Shown here: positions 17,801 to 25,653 of the stretch, one piece after another
Layout: every line of letters starts with the position of its first letter
How positions within the stretch are numbered: position 1 is the first letter of the stretch
Assembly: GCF_009696045.1 (NCBI RefSeq)
Contig: NZ_VUMT01000010.1
Coordinates: 1 to 64,000 of the forward strand
DNA from: Velocimicrobium porci
GTDB taxonomy: Bacteria > Bacillota > Clostridia > Lachnospirales > Lachnospiraceae
DNA length: 64,000 bases
Direction of reading: 5' to 3'
Position numbers and translations under genes: made by a program
The notes under the pieces: model-generated
The model's database searches: none
What the model was told of the DNA's origin: nothing
What the model saw: only the letters and a program-made list of their open reading frames with translations

Positions 17801-18823
17801 GTCATTATTATCAATTGCTTCTATACTCGCTTTTAATTGTTCTTTTCCACTTTTTAATTCGGTTTCTTTTTCTTCTATCTCATCTAACCCGGTATTTATC
17901 TGGCTTAAACCTTGCTTTACTTCCTTTTCCTTTGTTATAAGTTCGGTTTTCTGTTTCTTTAACTCTATTTCATTTTTTGATAATTCGGTTTCTGCCGTTT
18001 TAAGCTCTTTTTCCTTTGCTTCCAGTTCTTCTTCCCCATCTGCCATTTTTATCTCATTTTTTAACAGCTCCATTTTGGCTTCTGTAATTTTCTGGGAAGC
18101 CTCTGTCATGCCTTCACTAAGCTCTTTATTCTTTTTTTCTAACTCTTCTTTTCCTGAACTGATTTTTTCTTCTGCATCTTTTAATTTCTTCTCTGCCTTA
18201 TCCAAATCTCCTGATACCGATTTTTCCAGCTTTTTATTAATCTTATCAATCTTATCCTGATTAATAACTACTTGAATTGATTTGTCAATTAAACCTGTCG
18301 TAGAAACACTTGCAACTCCCTCTACACTTTCCAAAGCAGGTATAATGGTATCTTCTGTGTAGGCAGATACTTCTATATGGTCCATCCCCTCTACGTCTAC
18401 TGCTGCCACCATAACAGGCATCATATCCGGATTTAATTTCATTACCGTCGATGTTCCTACGCTATCATCCCAATATCCTGATACCGTATCCAGTTTTTCC
18501 CGAATATCAATTGATGCCGAATCCATATTTGTTTCTTCTTCAAATTCTAGCATAACAGTAGAATAATTCTCGCTTGATGTCGAACTGATATTTTTAATGT
18601 TATTAATTGTTGCCATTGACTGTTCAATTGGGCGGGTAACCGTTTGCTCTACTGTTTCCGGACTGGCACCTACATACGGAGTCACAATTACTACATATGG
18701 AAGATTAATACTTGGCAATAAATCCGGTGTCATCTCTGTAAATGATACAATTCCAAGAATAATCACTAATAGAACGGAAACCACTACGGTATATGGCTTC
18801 TTTACACTAAATTTTGATAACAT
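14849..18823 (-). CDS. RND family efflux transporter with a long coiled-coil insertion
   Basis: A 1324-aa HAE1-type RND exporter. TM1 is at about residues 10-28, and the porter domain begins with PSINLPYVVIVTPY and ETVEQTVTRPIEQS. After the first porter subdomain comes an insertion of about 295 residues (roughly 195-490) of heptad-rich Lys/Glu helix with repeated KxELExGKxxLE and LEQGKTALEQGKRQIQQGKA-like blocks. The permease half follows with GLAVGVGMLVDNSVVVIENI and GIVVNNGIVLVDYINQLRRD, so both TM4-like motifs with the acidic residues are present. I start at the ATG 5 nt after GGAGG; in-frame codons further upstream lie in the promoter and operator. No adaptor or outer-membrane partner is encoded nearby, so the coiled coil may replace the adaptor or span the wall. 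Confidence 0.93.
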   Translation of the reverse strand: MLSKFSVKKPYTVVVSVLLVIILGIVSFTEMTPDLLPSINLPYVVIVTPYVGASPETVEQTVTRPIEQSMATINNIKNISSTSSENYSTVMLEFEEETNMDSASIDIREKLDTVSGYWDDSVGTSTVMKLNPDMMPVMVAAVDVEGMDHIEVSAYTEDTIIPALESVEGVASVSTTGLIDKSIQVVINQDKIDKINKKLEKSVSGDLDKAEKKLKDAEEKISSGKEELEKKNKELSEGMTEASQKITEAKMELLKNEIKMADGEEELEAKEKELKTAETELSKNEIELKKQKTELITKEKEVKQGLSQINTGLDEIEEKETELKSGKEQLKASIEAIDNNDSLSETAKAVQLKILESSLSEIEKGLTTIEKTKKELEEKKTTAEAGLKQITEGKEKIESGEKELAKARTQLEQGKTALEQGKRQIQQGKAGLETGKSTLNQKESELNQKKAAAEAQLNSAGAELNSGEKELNTKKEEFDNQKEDALKAANVNDKITSDMVSNILQAQNFSMPAGYVTEEKSTYLVRVGDKIEDVDELKNLVLFDMNRDDIEPITLSDVADVFWADNADETYAKVNGNEGVMLSMQKQTTYSTKDVADKITEKLEELENTNKSLHTTYLMDQGMYIDMVVGSVLNNLIFGGILAIIILFLFLKDLKPTIIIACSIPISVIFAIVLMYFSGVTINIISLSGLAVGVGMLVDNSVVVIENIYRLRNKGVSPIKAAVNGAVQVAGAIMASTLTTVCVFLPIVFVKGMARQLFTDMALTIAYSLLASLIVALTLVPSMAAGLLKTTSDKEHKLFDKFIVFYEGLLRKALKIKPVVLIVAVAILVGSIWGAVKQGTAFMPDMDSTQISVSIEMPDETELEDTIKMADKVMNKIQKMDDVETVGAMLASNSMSGASASDQVSMYVILKEDKKQSSMDIAKQIEDKCKNLDCEVTASGSSMDMSALGGSGIVINVKGTELDELQKLAKDVAAKLRKVEGTQNISDGLEDPTSEIRITVNKEKAMIKGLTVAQIYQDIQNNLKTSKTATHLTKNGTEYEIQVANKENNEMTKEDIENYEIKVTGQDGTEKNVKLKNIAKITETEGLSSIRRDAQQRFIAVSAEIAEGYNVGLVSREAEKAFKNYKTPEGYEIEFDGENENINESLQQLGKMLLLAVLFIYLIMVAQFQSLLSPFIVMFTIPLAFTGGFLGLIIGGQSLSVVAMIGFIMLAGIVVNNGIVLVDYINQLRRDGMEKKEAIIEAGKTRMRPILMTALTTILGLFTMAIGVGMGADMMQPVAIVTIGGLLYATITTLFVIPTLYDILNRKEMKVIAETELEILDDEM

Positions 18824-18855
18824 GACTGCCTCCTTTTTTATTTGCGTATTTATCC

Positions 18856-18871
18856 GACCGACTGGTCGGTC
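18856..18871. promoter_or_regulatory. TetR-type operator
   Basis: GACCGAC-TG-GTCGGTC is a perfect 7+7 palindrome with a 2-nt centre. The GACCGAC/GTCGGTC half-sites are typical for TetR-family regulators of efflux genes. It lies about 13 bp downstream of the -10 box and upstream of the RND start codon, so a bound repressor would block early transcription. Confidence 0.85.
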
Positions 18872-18884
18872 ATTTTCTATCTGA

Positions 18885-18913
18885 ATTATAATCATTTCTA
18901 TGTTCTCTGTCAA
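18885..18913 (-). promoter_or_regulatory. Consensus promoter of the RND-tetR operon
   Basis: TTGACA (18908-18913), a 17-nt spacer and TATAAT (18885-18890) on the minus strand, twelve of twelve consensus bases. Such a strong promoter with an operator at its start fits a normally repressed, inducible operon. Confidence 0.92.
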
Positions 18914-18924
18914 ATTAAAAAAAT

Positions 18925-18975
18925 ATAAAACCAGGAGCGAATATTTTACTAGGTTATATTCGCCCCTGGTTTTTG
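18925..18975 (-). terminator. Terminator after the TrmH-family methyltransferase gene
   Basis: Minus-strand ACCAGGGGCGAATAT and ATATTCGCTCCTGGT make a 15-bp stem with one mismatch, followed by a T-rich run. The plus strand also has a T-run, so it may work both ways. It isolates the RND promoter from upstream transcription. Confidence 0.88.
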
Positions 18976-18987
18976 CTTTTTTATCTT

Positions 18988-19773
18988 TTATTTTTTTAGA
19001 TTCCTACGCTGTCTATATACCTCATAAACTAAAATTGCAGAAGCAACTGCTGCATTCAAGGATTCTACACTGCCCTCCATTGGAATCTTTACTAGAACAT
19101 CTGCCATTTCTGCCGTTTCTTCGGTAATTCCATTTGCCTCATTTCCTATTATAATGGCTGTTTTTGCTCCATATCTTTCCTCATCATAATCGTTCTTTCC
19201 TTTCAAATGAGAAGCATAAATTATAACCTTTTGCTGTTGCAGATATTCCATCGTCTTTTTAAAGTTTTCCACATAAATGAACGGCATTCTATAAATTGCT
19301 CCCATTGTAGAACGGATTACTTTCGGGTTGAAAATATCCACCGATTCCTTACTCATAATAATTCCGGTCACTCCGGCGCCCTCTGCAGTCCTTATAATAG
19401 TTCCAAGATTTCCCGGATCCCTTAGGTTTTCTAATAGCAATAACGTAACTCGGTCTTTTTTTACCATATCTTCCAGGTTATATTTTGGCATTTTTGCAAG
19501 TGCCAAAACGCCTTGTGGCGTCATCGTGTCAGACATACTTTTCATTACACTATCCGTTACAAGCTCATAATCCATTTCTTCAAAATATGATGGTATGTTT
19601 TTATGTTCTTCATAAAAATCTTCTGTCATATATACCTTTTTTAAAAAGCTCTTTGCCTCTTCAAACATTTTCCGTCCTTCTACAATAAAAACCTGTTCTT
19701 TTTCACGAAGCTTTGACTTTTTCTGAAGCTGTATAATCTGTTTGACCTGCTGGTTCGATGTACTAGTAATCAA
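18988..19773 (-). CDS. TrmH family (SpoU) RNA 2'-O-methyltransferase
   Basis: The 261-aa enzyme has an N-terminal RNA-binding substrate domain and a C-terminal SPOUT knot. The three SPOUT motifs are LLENLRDPGNLGTIIRTAEG (about residues 112-131), IIIGNEANGI and IPMEGSVESLNAAVASAIL. It transfers a methyl group from SAM to a ribose of rRNA or tRNA; the exact nucleotide cannot be told. The start codon is TTG, 8 nt after GGAGG. An ATG just upstream opens only a two-codon frame (ATG ATT TGA). Confidence 0.92.
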   Translation of the reverse strand: MITSTSNQQVKQIIQLQKKSKLREKEQVFIVEGRKMFEEAKSFLKKVYMTEDFYEEHKNIPSYFEEMDYELVTDSVMKSMSDTMTPQGVLALAKMPKYNLEDMVKKDRVTLLLLENLRDPGNLGTIIRTAEGAGVTGIIMSKESVDIFNPKVIRSTMGAIYRMPFIYVENFKKTMEYLQQQKVIIYASHLKGKNDYDEERYGAKTAIIIGNEANGITEETAEMADVLVKIPMEGSVESLNAAVASAILVYEVYRQRRNLKK

Positions 19774-19793
19774 ATCATGGACCTCCTGTCTTC

Positions 19794-20447
19794 CTAATGA
19801 TTTTGTAATTGACTCAATGTTTCATTTCTTCCAATTACAACTAAAATATCATCACGGTCTATGATTTCCTCTGCAGTCGGATTAAAATTAAATTTTCCTC
19901 TATTTTTTACACCAATAACATTAATATCATATTTTGCACGTAAATCAAGCTCGCTTAAAGTCTTTCCATACCATTCCGGAAGTGCATCCAATTCCATCAT
20001 ACTAAATGTTGTAGATAACTCGATTGCATCAAAAAAGTTACCATGAACCAATTTATTTGCAATACGTATTCCTGTTTCTTTTTCCGGAAAAACAACCATA
20101 TCAGCTCCAACCTTTTTTAGAACTTTCGCTTGTGTATCTGTCTGTACTTTAGCGAGAACATATGGAATTCCTAACTCTTTTACTAGGATTGTAACTAAAA
20201 CGCTTGCCTCTAAATTTTCTCCAATTGCAATAATTGCACCATCAAAATTGCGAAGTCCAAGTGTAGATAATGTTTCTGCATCTGTTACATCTGCTTTTAC
20301 TGCGTATGTTACGTATTCAGCTATATCGTGAATTTTCTCTTCATTGTCATCTACAACTAATACTTCACATCCGCTATCCGCCAACGTAAGGGCTACGCTC
20401 TTCCCAAATCTTCCTAATCCAAAAACTACAAATTCTTTTTTACCCAT
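19794..20447 (-). CDS. ktrA: Potassium uptake regulatory subunit KtrA/KtrC (RCK protein)
   Basis: A 217-aa cytoplasmic RCK protein. The N-terminal Rossmann domain starts VFGLGRFGKSVALTLADSG with the acidic end VVDDN that binds NAD(H) or ATP/ADP. The C-terminal RCK_C/TrkA_C domain covers about residues 135-217, ending with DDILVVIGRNETL; in this family it commonly binds c-di-AMP. It follows ktrB by 20 bp and should form the octameric gating ring of the KtrB channel. Confidence 0.93.
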   Translation of the reverse strand: MGKKEFVVFGLGRFGKSVALTLADSGCEVLVVDDNEEKIHDIAEYVTYAVKADVTDAETLSTLGLRNFDGAIIAIGENLEASVLVTILVKELGIPYVLAKVQTDTQAKVLKKVGADMVVFPEKETGIRIANKLVHGNFFDAIELSTTFSMMELDALPEWYGKTLSELDLRAKYDINVIGVKNRGKFNFNPTAEEIIDRDDILVVIGRNETLSQLQNH

Positions 20448-20467
20448 TATAAAGATCCTTTCTTCAT

Positions 20468-21841
20468 TTACCCAACTAATATTTTTTCCGGTGGCAGTGA
20501 CCTTGCAGGTGTGCCATAGTGTTTACGGTTAAAGAACAATGCCAGTGTAATAGGTCCAACTCTTCCAATATACATTGTTATAATAATTATTATCCGACCT
20601 ATTATCGTAAGGTTACCGGTCAAATTTCTTGTCAATCCAACTGTTCCCAATGCAGAAGTCGTTTCATATAATATATTTAAAAAATCTTTTCCCTCAATTG
20701 CGGAAAGTGCTATTGTCATAACGATTAGTACTGCCATATTAATTAAAACAACCGCCATTCCTTTTTTCACAAGCGTATTTGTAATTTTTCGGTGAAAAAC
20801 TTCTGTATCTTCATTTCCTTTGATTGTCGAAATTACTGCAAGCAACATCATCGCAATCGTTACTGTTTTAACACCTCCTGCAGTTCCGGATGGTGAACCT
20901 CCTATAAACATTAAAACAATACATACAAATGAAGTTGTTTCATGTAATCCCTCTTGTGGGATTGTTAAAAATCCTGCTGTCCTTGTTGTCACAGATTGAA
21001 AAAGAGACGCCAAAACCTTTTCCCAAACCGGCATTTCTCCAATTGTCTTTGGATTATTAAATTCTAACAAAAATATAAATAAGGCTCCTCCTACAATTAA
21101 TAAAAAGGTAACAGAAATTACAAGCTTCGAATGTAAGCTAAACTTACTTAGACACTTTCGAAACTTTAATTTTTCTTTTCTTCTCAAGTGCCATACACGC
21201 AGTACATCCCACCAAACTGGAAATCCGATTCCTCCTATGATGATTAACGCCATTGTAACTAGATTTATCAAAATGTTGTTCCGATAAGGTGTTAAACTAT
21301 AATCCCCTATAAGATCCATTCCCGCATTACAAAACGCAGATACAGAATTAAATACAGATTTCCATATTCCCTGCAAAACCCCGTAATCTGGAATATACTG
21401 TATCGCATAAAGACAGGCTCCAATTCCTTCTATCAACAAAGTCCCTTCAACAATGCGAATCGTCATTTTAACAAGTCCCTGCAATGTGTCCAGATTATAA
21501 GCATTTTGAATTAACAATCTTTCTTTTAACGTAATTCTTCTTCCCATAACCATCAGAACAATTGTAGTAAATGTTACGATTCCCAATCCACCAAGCTGAA
21601 TTAACAACATAATAATAAACTGACCAAAAAAACTCCAATGCTCTAATGTATTTACTGTCGTTAACCCGGTCACACAAGTGGCTGAAGTTGATGTAAATAA
21701 AGCGTCTATATATGGTGTCCATTCCCCACTCCTAGAAGAAATAGGCAACGCTAAAAGCAAAGAGCCTATCATAATACAGACAAAAAAACCACTTGCAATA
21801 ATCTGTGTAGTCGTTAACTCTTTTCCCCCAATTGTCGGCAC
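20468..21841 (-). CDS. ktrB: Potassium uptake channel subunit KtrB
   Basis: The 457-aa membrane protein has four M1-P-M2 repeats. The selectivity-filter turns are visible as SATCVTGL, SAFCNAGM, TTRTAGF and SALGTVGL, each with the conserved glycine. It moves K+ into the cell, probably coupled to Na+, and is gated by the RCK ring encoded just downstream. The start codon is GTG, 8 nt after GGAGG; no upstream in-frame ATG is available. Confidence 0.95.
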   Translation of the reverse strand: MPTIGGKELTTTQIIASGFFVCIMIGSLLLALPISSRSGEWTPYIDALFTSTSATCVTGLTTVNTLEHWSFFGQFIIMLLIQLGGLGIVTFTTIVLMVMGRRITLKERLLIQNAYNLDTLQGLVKMTIRIVEGTLLIEGIGACLYAIQYIPDYGVLQGIWKSVFNSVSAFCNAGMDLIGDYSLTPYRNNILINLVTMALIIIGGIGFPVWWDVLRVWHLRRKEKLKFRKCLSKFSLHSKLVISVTFLLIVGGALFIFLLEFNNPKTIGEMPVWEKVLASLFQSVTTRTAGFLTIPQEGLHETTSFVCIVLMFIGGSPSGTAGGVKTVTIAMMLLAVISTIKGNEDTEVFHRKITNTLVKKGMAVVLINMAVLIVMTIALSAIEGKDFLNILYETTSALGTVGLTRNLTGNLTIIGRIIIIITMYIGRVGPITLALFFNRKHYGTPARSLPPEKILVG

Positions 21842-22157
21842 CTCAATACCCTCCTAATAACTAATATTTTCTTCTATGTTAATTTTTCTATATATTTCCT
21901 TCCATAAATACCACTGACATGGTATTCTACTACAATCCTTATATAATTTCAATAGGTTTCTATTCTTAATTATTGTTTCTGAACGCTTTCTAATCAAAAA
22001 TCTTTTAAACAGCAAAAAAGTTATTAAAATATGTATTCTTTCCTTTATATCCTATTACTATTCAAACTTTATTAACAGCTGGATATAATAATACATATGA
22101 TAATAACCTTTAACAGAATCTTTGCTCTTTATCCTTATTTGGCTACACATCAACAAT
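21842..22157. other. Intergenic region upstream of ktrB
   Basis: 316 bp of AT-rich DNA with no credible ORF. It holds the ktrB promoter at 21924-21952, and the methyltransferase remnant ends at its right side. No c-di-AMP riboswitch consensus was recognised. Confidence 0.6.
21924..21952 (-). promoter_or_regulatory. ktrB promoter
   Basis: TTGAAA (21947-21952), a 17-nt spacer and TAGAAT (21924-21929) on the minus strand, leaving a leader of about 75 nt before the GTG start. Confidence 0.65.
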
Positions 22158-22915
22158 CTATTTCTTTGCTACGATTAAATAGCGATGAATAGTACCTTCA
22201 ACTTTTCCTTCATCTTCAATTTTTTCTTGCATTTTTATTAAATGTTCAAAGCATCCATCAACTGAAAATTCGGAAAATTCCCATTCAATAATATGTGCAA
22301 ACCACACAAACGCACCAACATCATAAAACTTAATTGGACGATAGGCTTCCGCTTCCTCAATAATATGAAATCCTGCATCTTCAAATACTTTTTTCTGCTC
22401 TTTCAGATTTAAGTGAGGAAATGGTTTCTCTGTATTGGAAGTACCATTTCTACCAAATCTCTATCATTATCTCCACCAACTTGCTCGGTTATAAATATTC
22501 CACCTTTTTTTAGTAAGCGGTATAATTCTTCCGCATTAAAATCTCCATGCCTATTTATAATCACATCAAAACTTTCATTTTCAAATGGAATATTTGTTGG
22601 ATTATCACATTCTCTGAAAGCAATTCCAAGTGGTACTAATCTTTCCTTACATAATTCTACATTTGGTTGGTATCCTTCTGTTGCCGCAGTTTTATGAAAT
22701 GGATGTTTCAAAGATAATAAAAACTCGCCACCGCCAGTATCATAATCCAAGATATTCATATCATCATTCAAATACCGTTTGATTATCTTTTCATAATCCC
22801 ATGGTAAATCCATCTCTTCTTCATACCTACCATGAATGTGAGAAAAATCCCAACCATGAATATGTGCTACTTTTTCTTCATTTCTCCAAATTGCTTTTAA
22901 TTCTGTTCTTTTCAT
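22158..22915 (-). pseudogene. Class I SAM-dependent methyltransferase, frameshifted
   Basis: The first part (22409-22915, 168 aa) has a methyltransferase core: MNILDYDTGGGEFLLSLK as motif I, FENESFDVIINRHGDF and LLKKGGIFITEQVGGD. It then stops at 22409. The frame shifted by one base continues without a break from about 22440 to a stop at 22158, giving EKPFPHLNLKEQKKVFEDAG and ending HRYLIVAKK. The two parts join at about 22434-22440, where one extra A would give a PNTEKPFP junction. The restored protein is about 252 aa. Either this is a recent pseudogene or a sequencing error. The substrate is unknown. Confidence 0.8.
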
Positions 22916-23229
22916 TTTAACTGCATCCTTTCCAAACTATTATTTACAGAGTAACGGTTCGGTGCAGTTCCTGACAACATAAGTCTAAACTTTCTATTAA
23001 CCTCGATACAATCTGTTGTCAGTTTTAAAACTGCACCGAGTAGTTAATTCGCTTTATCATCTCTAACCTCCACAGATATAAATTTATATTTCTATATTAT
23101 ATAACAATCTAAACTTTCACACAACTCATTTATCACTCTTTATAACTCCAACTGTACAAAAAGTATATTACCTAAACTGCTTAAAGTCAAGGTAACGCAC
23201 TCCATTCCATCTCATATCTATTTTCTCGC
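22916..23229. other. Intergenic region upstream of the methyltransferase remnant
   Basis: 314 bp with no ORF worth calling. It holds the inverted repeat at 22960-23038. A frame-shifted continuation of the KilA-N remnant could reach about 23170. Otherwise it is plain AT-rich sequence. Confidence 0.5.
22960..23038. repeat. Long inverted repeat in the leader of the methyltransferase remnant
   Basis: The arms CGGTGCAGTT-CCTGACAACA and TGTTGTCAG-TTTTAA-AACTGCACCG pair over about 19 bp, interrupted by a small internal loop, around a spacer of about 35 nt. It lies 45 bp upstream of the methyltransferase start. It could be a regulatory leader hairpin or the end of a lost insertion element; no T-run follows either arm. 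Confidence 0.6.
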
Positions 23230-23466
23230 CTAAGCCAATCTCCCATAGTTCTCCTGCATCTTGGCCAACTTCGCACTTTGGTCGCCCTCACGGAACAAAT
23301 CTTCCCATATTCCTAAAAACTCAATTGTATTTTTGTTTCTTAGCCATTTTTCTATTAAAACAACACCATTTTCAATATTTCTTACCATATCAGTAAGAGA
23401 TATATAATCTTCTTTCTCAAATTTTATTACTTGTATTTCTGTGTTATTGACCAATATTTTACTCAT
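23230..23466 (-). pseudogene. Truncated KilA-N domain protein
   Basis: The 78-aa product has the start of a KilA-N domain: MSKILVNNTEIQVIKFEKED followed by ISLTDMVRNIENG and EKWLRNKNTIEFLGIWE. KilA-N is a DNA-binding domain of phage and large-virus proteins, normally followed by another 150 residues or more. Here the domain breaks off after GIWEDLF and a more GC-rich tail (REGDQSAKLAKMQENYGRLA) follows. A one-base shift would extend it by about 20 codons to about 23170. The gene looks like a deletion product. Two LexA-like boxes flank its likely promoter. The start at 23466 has only a weak ribosome binding site. Confidence 0.65.
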
Positions 23467-23481
23467 AGATTTCCGCGTCCA

Positions 23482-23541
23482 AAACATTTGTTCTGTATTA
23501 ATTATATCATCATTAACATAGAATCACGAGAACATTTGTTC
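23482..23541 (-). promoter_or_regulatory. Promoter with two LexA (SOS)-like boxes
   Basis: GAACATTTGTTC at 23530-23541 fits the Gram-positive LexA/DinR core GAAC-N4-GTTC exactly. AAACATTTGTTC at 23482-23493 differs in one base. Between them the minus strand has a perfect TATAAT (about 23503-23508) with no clear -35. LexA bound at both sites would cover the promoter. The gene served is the KilA-N remnant. Confidence 0.55.
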
Positions 23542-23619
23542 TTTCATTATGAGATACGAAAGTAATTTTCAGGGAGAGCTATACATACATCAAAGCCGCC
23601 CAAATAGGGGTGTACAGTA

Positions 23620-23665
23620 CCTAAAAAGAAAAACGGTCGATGACATGTGTCAAAGACCGTTTCTT
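23620..23665 (-). terminator. prfA terminator
   Basis: Minus-strand AAACGGTC and GACCGTTT arms (23631-23638 and 23655-23662) close a 16-nt loop, and TTTCTTTTT follows. It lies about 65 bp after the prfA stop. Confidence 0.75.
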
Positions 23666-23728
23666 TTACGATTTTATTCAATTCATATATACTGATATTT
23701 TTCAGAAATTCCAGCAAAATCAATGGTT

Positions 23729-24805
23729 TTAGCCTTCGTTTTGCATGCGGCTTAACTTCGCCGCCTGATCTGCCGCAATCAGATTATCAATCACCTCATA
23801 CAAATCGCCATCCAATATATCATTCAATCGATGGGACGTAAATTTAATTCTATGATCCGTCACTCGTCCCTGTGGGAAGTTATAAGTACGAATCTTTTCG
23901 GAACGATCTCCTGTTCCTACCTGGCTTCTTCTTGCCTCTGCCTCTGCATCATGTGCTTTTTGTTGTTCTAATTCGTATAAACGGGAACGTAATACCTTTA
24001 ATGCTTTGTCTTTATTTTTCAACTGGGATTTTTCATCCTGGCAGGAAATTACGATTCCTGTTGGTATATGGGTAAGTCTTACTGCGGAGTCGGTTGTATT
24101 TACACACTGACCACCGTTTCCTGATGCACGGAATACGTCAAATTTACAATCGTTCATATCAAGTTGTACATCAACTTCTTCTGCTTCTGGCATAATGGCT
24201 ACTGTTGCAGTTGATGTATGAATACGACCACCAGATTCTGTTACCGGGATTCGTTGGACACGATGCACTCCACTTTCGTATTTTAACTTGGAGTAAGCTC
24301 CCTCTCCGTTTATCATAAAGATGACTTCTTTAAATCCTCCAATTCCATTTTCGTTTAAGTTCATCATGTCTACTTTCCAACGGTTACGCTCTGCGAAACG
24401 AGAATACATACGGAATAATTCAGCTGCAAATAAAGCTGCTTCATCTCCACCTGCACCACCACGGATCTCAACGATAACGTTTTTCTCATCGTTAGGGTCT
24501 TTTGGAAGTAATAATATTTTTAAATCATTTTCAATATCACTTAATTTTGCCTTACAGTCATTTAATTCTTCTTTTGCAAGCTCACGCATCTCTTCATCAT
24601 TTTCTTCTTCTAAAATTGCAAGACTATCTTCAATTCCTTCTTTTGCTGCTTTGTATTCTTTATACTTTTCTACAATTGGATTTAAGTCTGTCTGCTCTTT
24701 CATTAATTTACGAAAACGTTCCTGATCATTAATACAGCTTGGTTCTGCTAATTCATTTAGTATTTCTTCAAAACGAATTAAAATATCTTCTAACTTATCA
24801 AACAT
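23729..24805 (-). CDS. prfA: Peptide chain release factor 1
   Basis: RF1 ends translation at UAA and UAG. The 358-aa protein has the helical N-terminal domain, the decoding domain with [17 protein letters not shown], and the catalytic [18 protein letters not shown] loop whose Gly-Gly-Gln enters the peptidyl-transferase centre. The C-terminus ends [10 protein letters not shown]. prmC, which methylates that glutamine, follows upstream on the same strand, 20 bp away, a widely conserved pair. Confidence 0.97.
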   Translation of the reverse strand: MFDKLEDILIRFEEILNELAEPSCINDQERFRKLMKEQTDLNPIVEKYKEYKAAKEGIEDSLAILEEENDEEMRELAKEELNDCKAKLSDIENDLKILLLPKDPNDEKNVIVEIRGGAGGDEAALFAAELFRMYSRFAERNRWKVDMMNLNENGIGGFKEVIFMINGEGAYSKLKYESGVHRVQRIPVTESGGRIHTSTATVAIMPEAEEVDVQLDMNDCKFDVFRASGNGGQCVNTTDSAVRLTHIPTGIVISCQDEKSQLKNKDKALKVLRSRLYELEQQKAHDAEAEARRSQVGTGDRSEKIRTYNFPQGRVTDHRIKFTSHRLNDILDGDLYEVIDNLIAADQAAKLSRMQNEG

Positions 24806-24825
24806 CTTTTTTCCTCCATATATTT

Positions 24826-25653
24826 TTAAAGCTTAGCACTTACAACACGGTCGAGTTGTGCCAAATCTTTTTTTACTTTAATCTCACTATATCCTGCTTC
24901 TTCTAAAAGTCTGCTGACTGCTTCTCCCTGATTATACCCAATTTCAAAAAAGATTCTTCCTCCTTGATTAAGATGAAAAACGGATTGCTCTATGATTTTT
25001 TTATAAAAATAAAGTCCATCTTCCATCCCGTCCAGTGCAATTCTAGGCTCATGTAATCGCACCTCCGGCATAAGACAGTCAACTTCCCTGCTTTCGATAT
25101 AAGGAGGATTGGAAACAATAATATCAAATGTTTCATTTATTTGAGTAAATAAATCACTTTGAACAAATCTAACCTCACTTTGATTTCGAACTGCATTCTT
25201 TTTAGCAACTTTTAATGCTTCACTCGAAATATCTGCTCCAACTCCTACATGCAAATCGACTTCTTTTGACAAACTAATCAAAATACATCCTGAACCTGTA
25301 CACATATCTAATATCTTCTTGCCGGAAGCATATGGAACTATTTCTTCTACTAAAATTTCTGTATCCTGTCTTGGAATTAATACATGTTCATTCACATAAA
25401 ACGAATATCCCATAAATTCCTGTTCACCAGTTATATGTTGCAGAGGAATATGACTTTTTCTTTTTTCAATTAATGTAATATATTCTCTTTCTTTTTCTTC
25501 TGAAACAGGCTTATTCCTGTCCAGCAAAAAAGATACCCGACTCATATGGAAACAATATTCCATAAGATACCAGGCATCTAATTTTGCATCTTCAATGTAA
25601 GCATCTTTTAGCCTTGATTCACCATTTCGAAGTAATTCTTCTATCGTTTTCAT
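24826..25653 (-). CDS. prmC: Peptide chain release factor N5-glutamine methyltransferase
   Basis: PrmC methylates the glutamine of the GGQ motif in RF1 and RF2 using SAM. The 275-aa protein has an N-terminal helical domain that grips the factor, motif [16 protein letters not shown], and the catalytic NPPYIES, which defines this amide methyltransferase family. It overlaps the DUF1385 gene upstream by 4 bp and precedes prfA by 20 bp, so the three are one transcription unit. Confidence 0.95.
   Translation of the reverse strand: MKTIEELLRNGESRLKDAYIEDAKLDAWYLMEYCFHMSRVSFLLDRNKPVSEEKEREYITLIEKRKSHIPLQHITGEQEFMGYSFYVNEHVLIPRQDTEILVEEIVPYASGKKILDMCTGSGCILISLSKEVDLHVGVGADISSEALKVAKKNAVRNQSEVRFVQSDLFTQINETFDIIVSNPPYIESREVDCLMPEVRLHEPRIALDGMEDGLYFYKKIIEQSVFHLNQGGRIFFEIGYNQGEAVSRLLEEAGYSEIKVKKDLAQLDRVVSAKL

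Noticed and set aside
14849-18913. Longer RND frame starting at 18913
   Set aside because: The extra 30 codons include the -35/-10 promoter and the TetR operator, and a GGAGG site marks the start at 18823.
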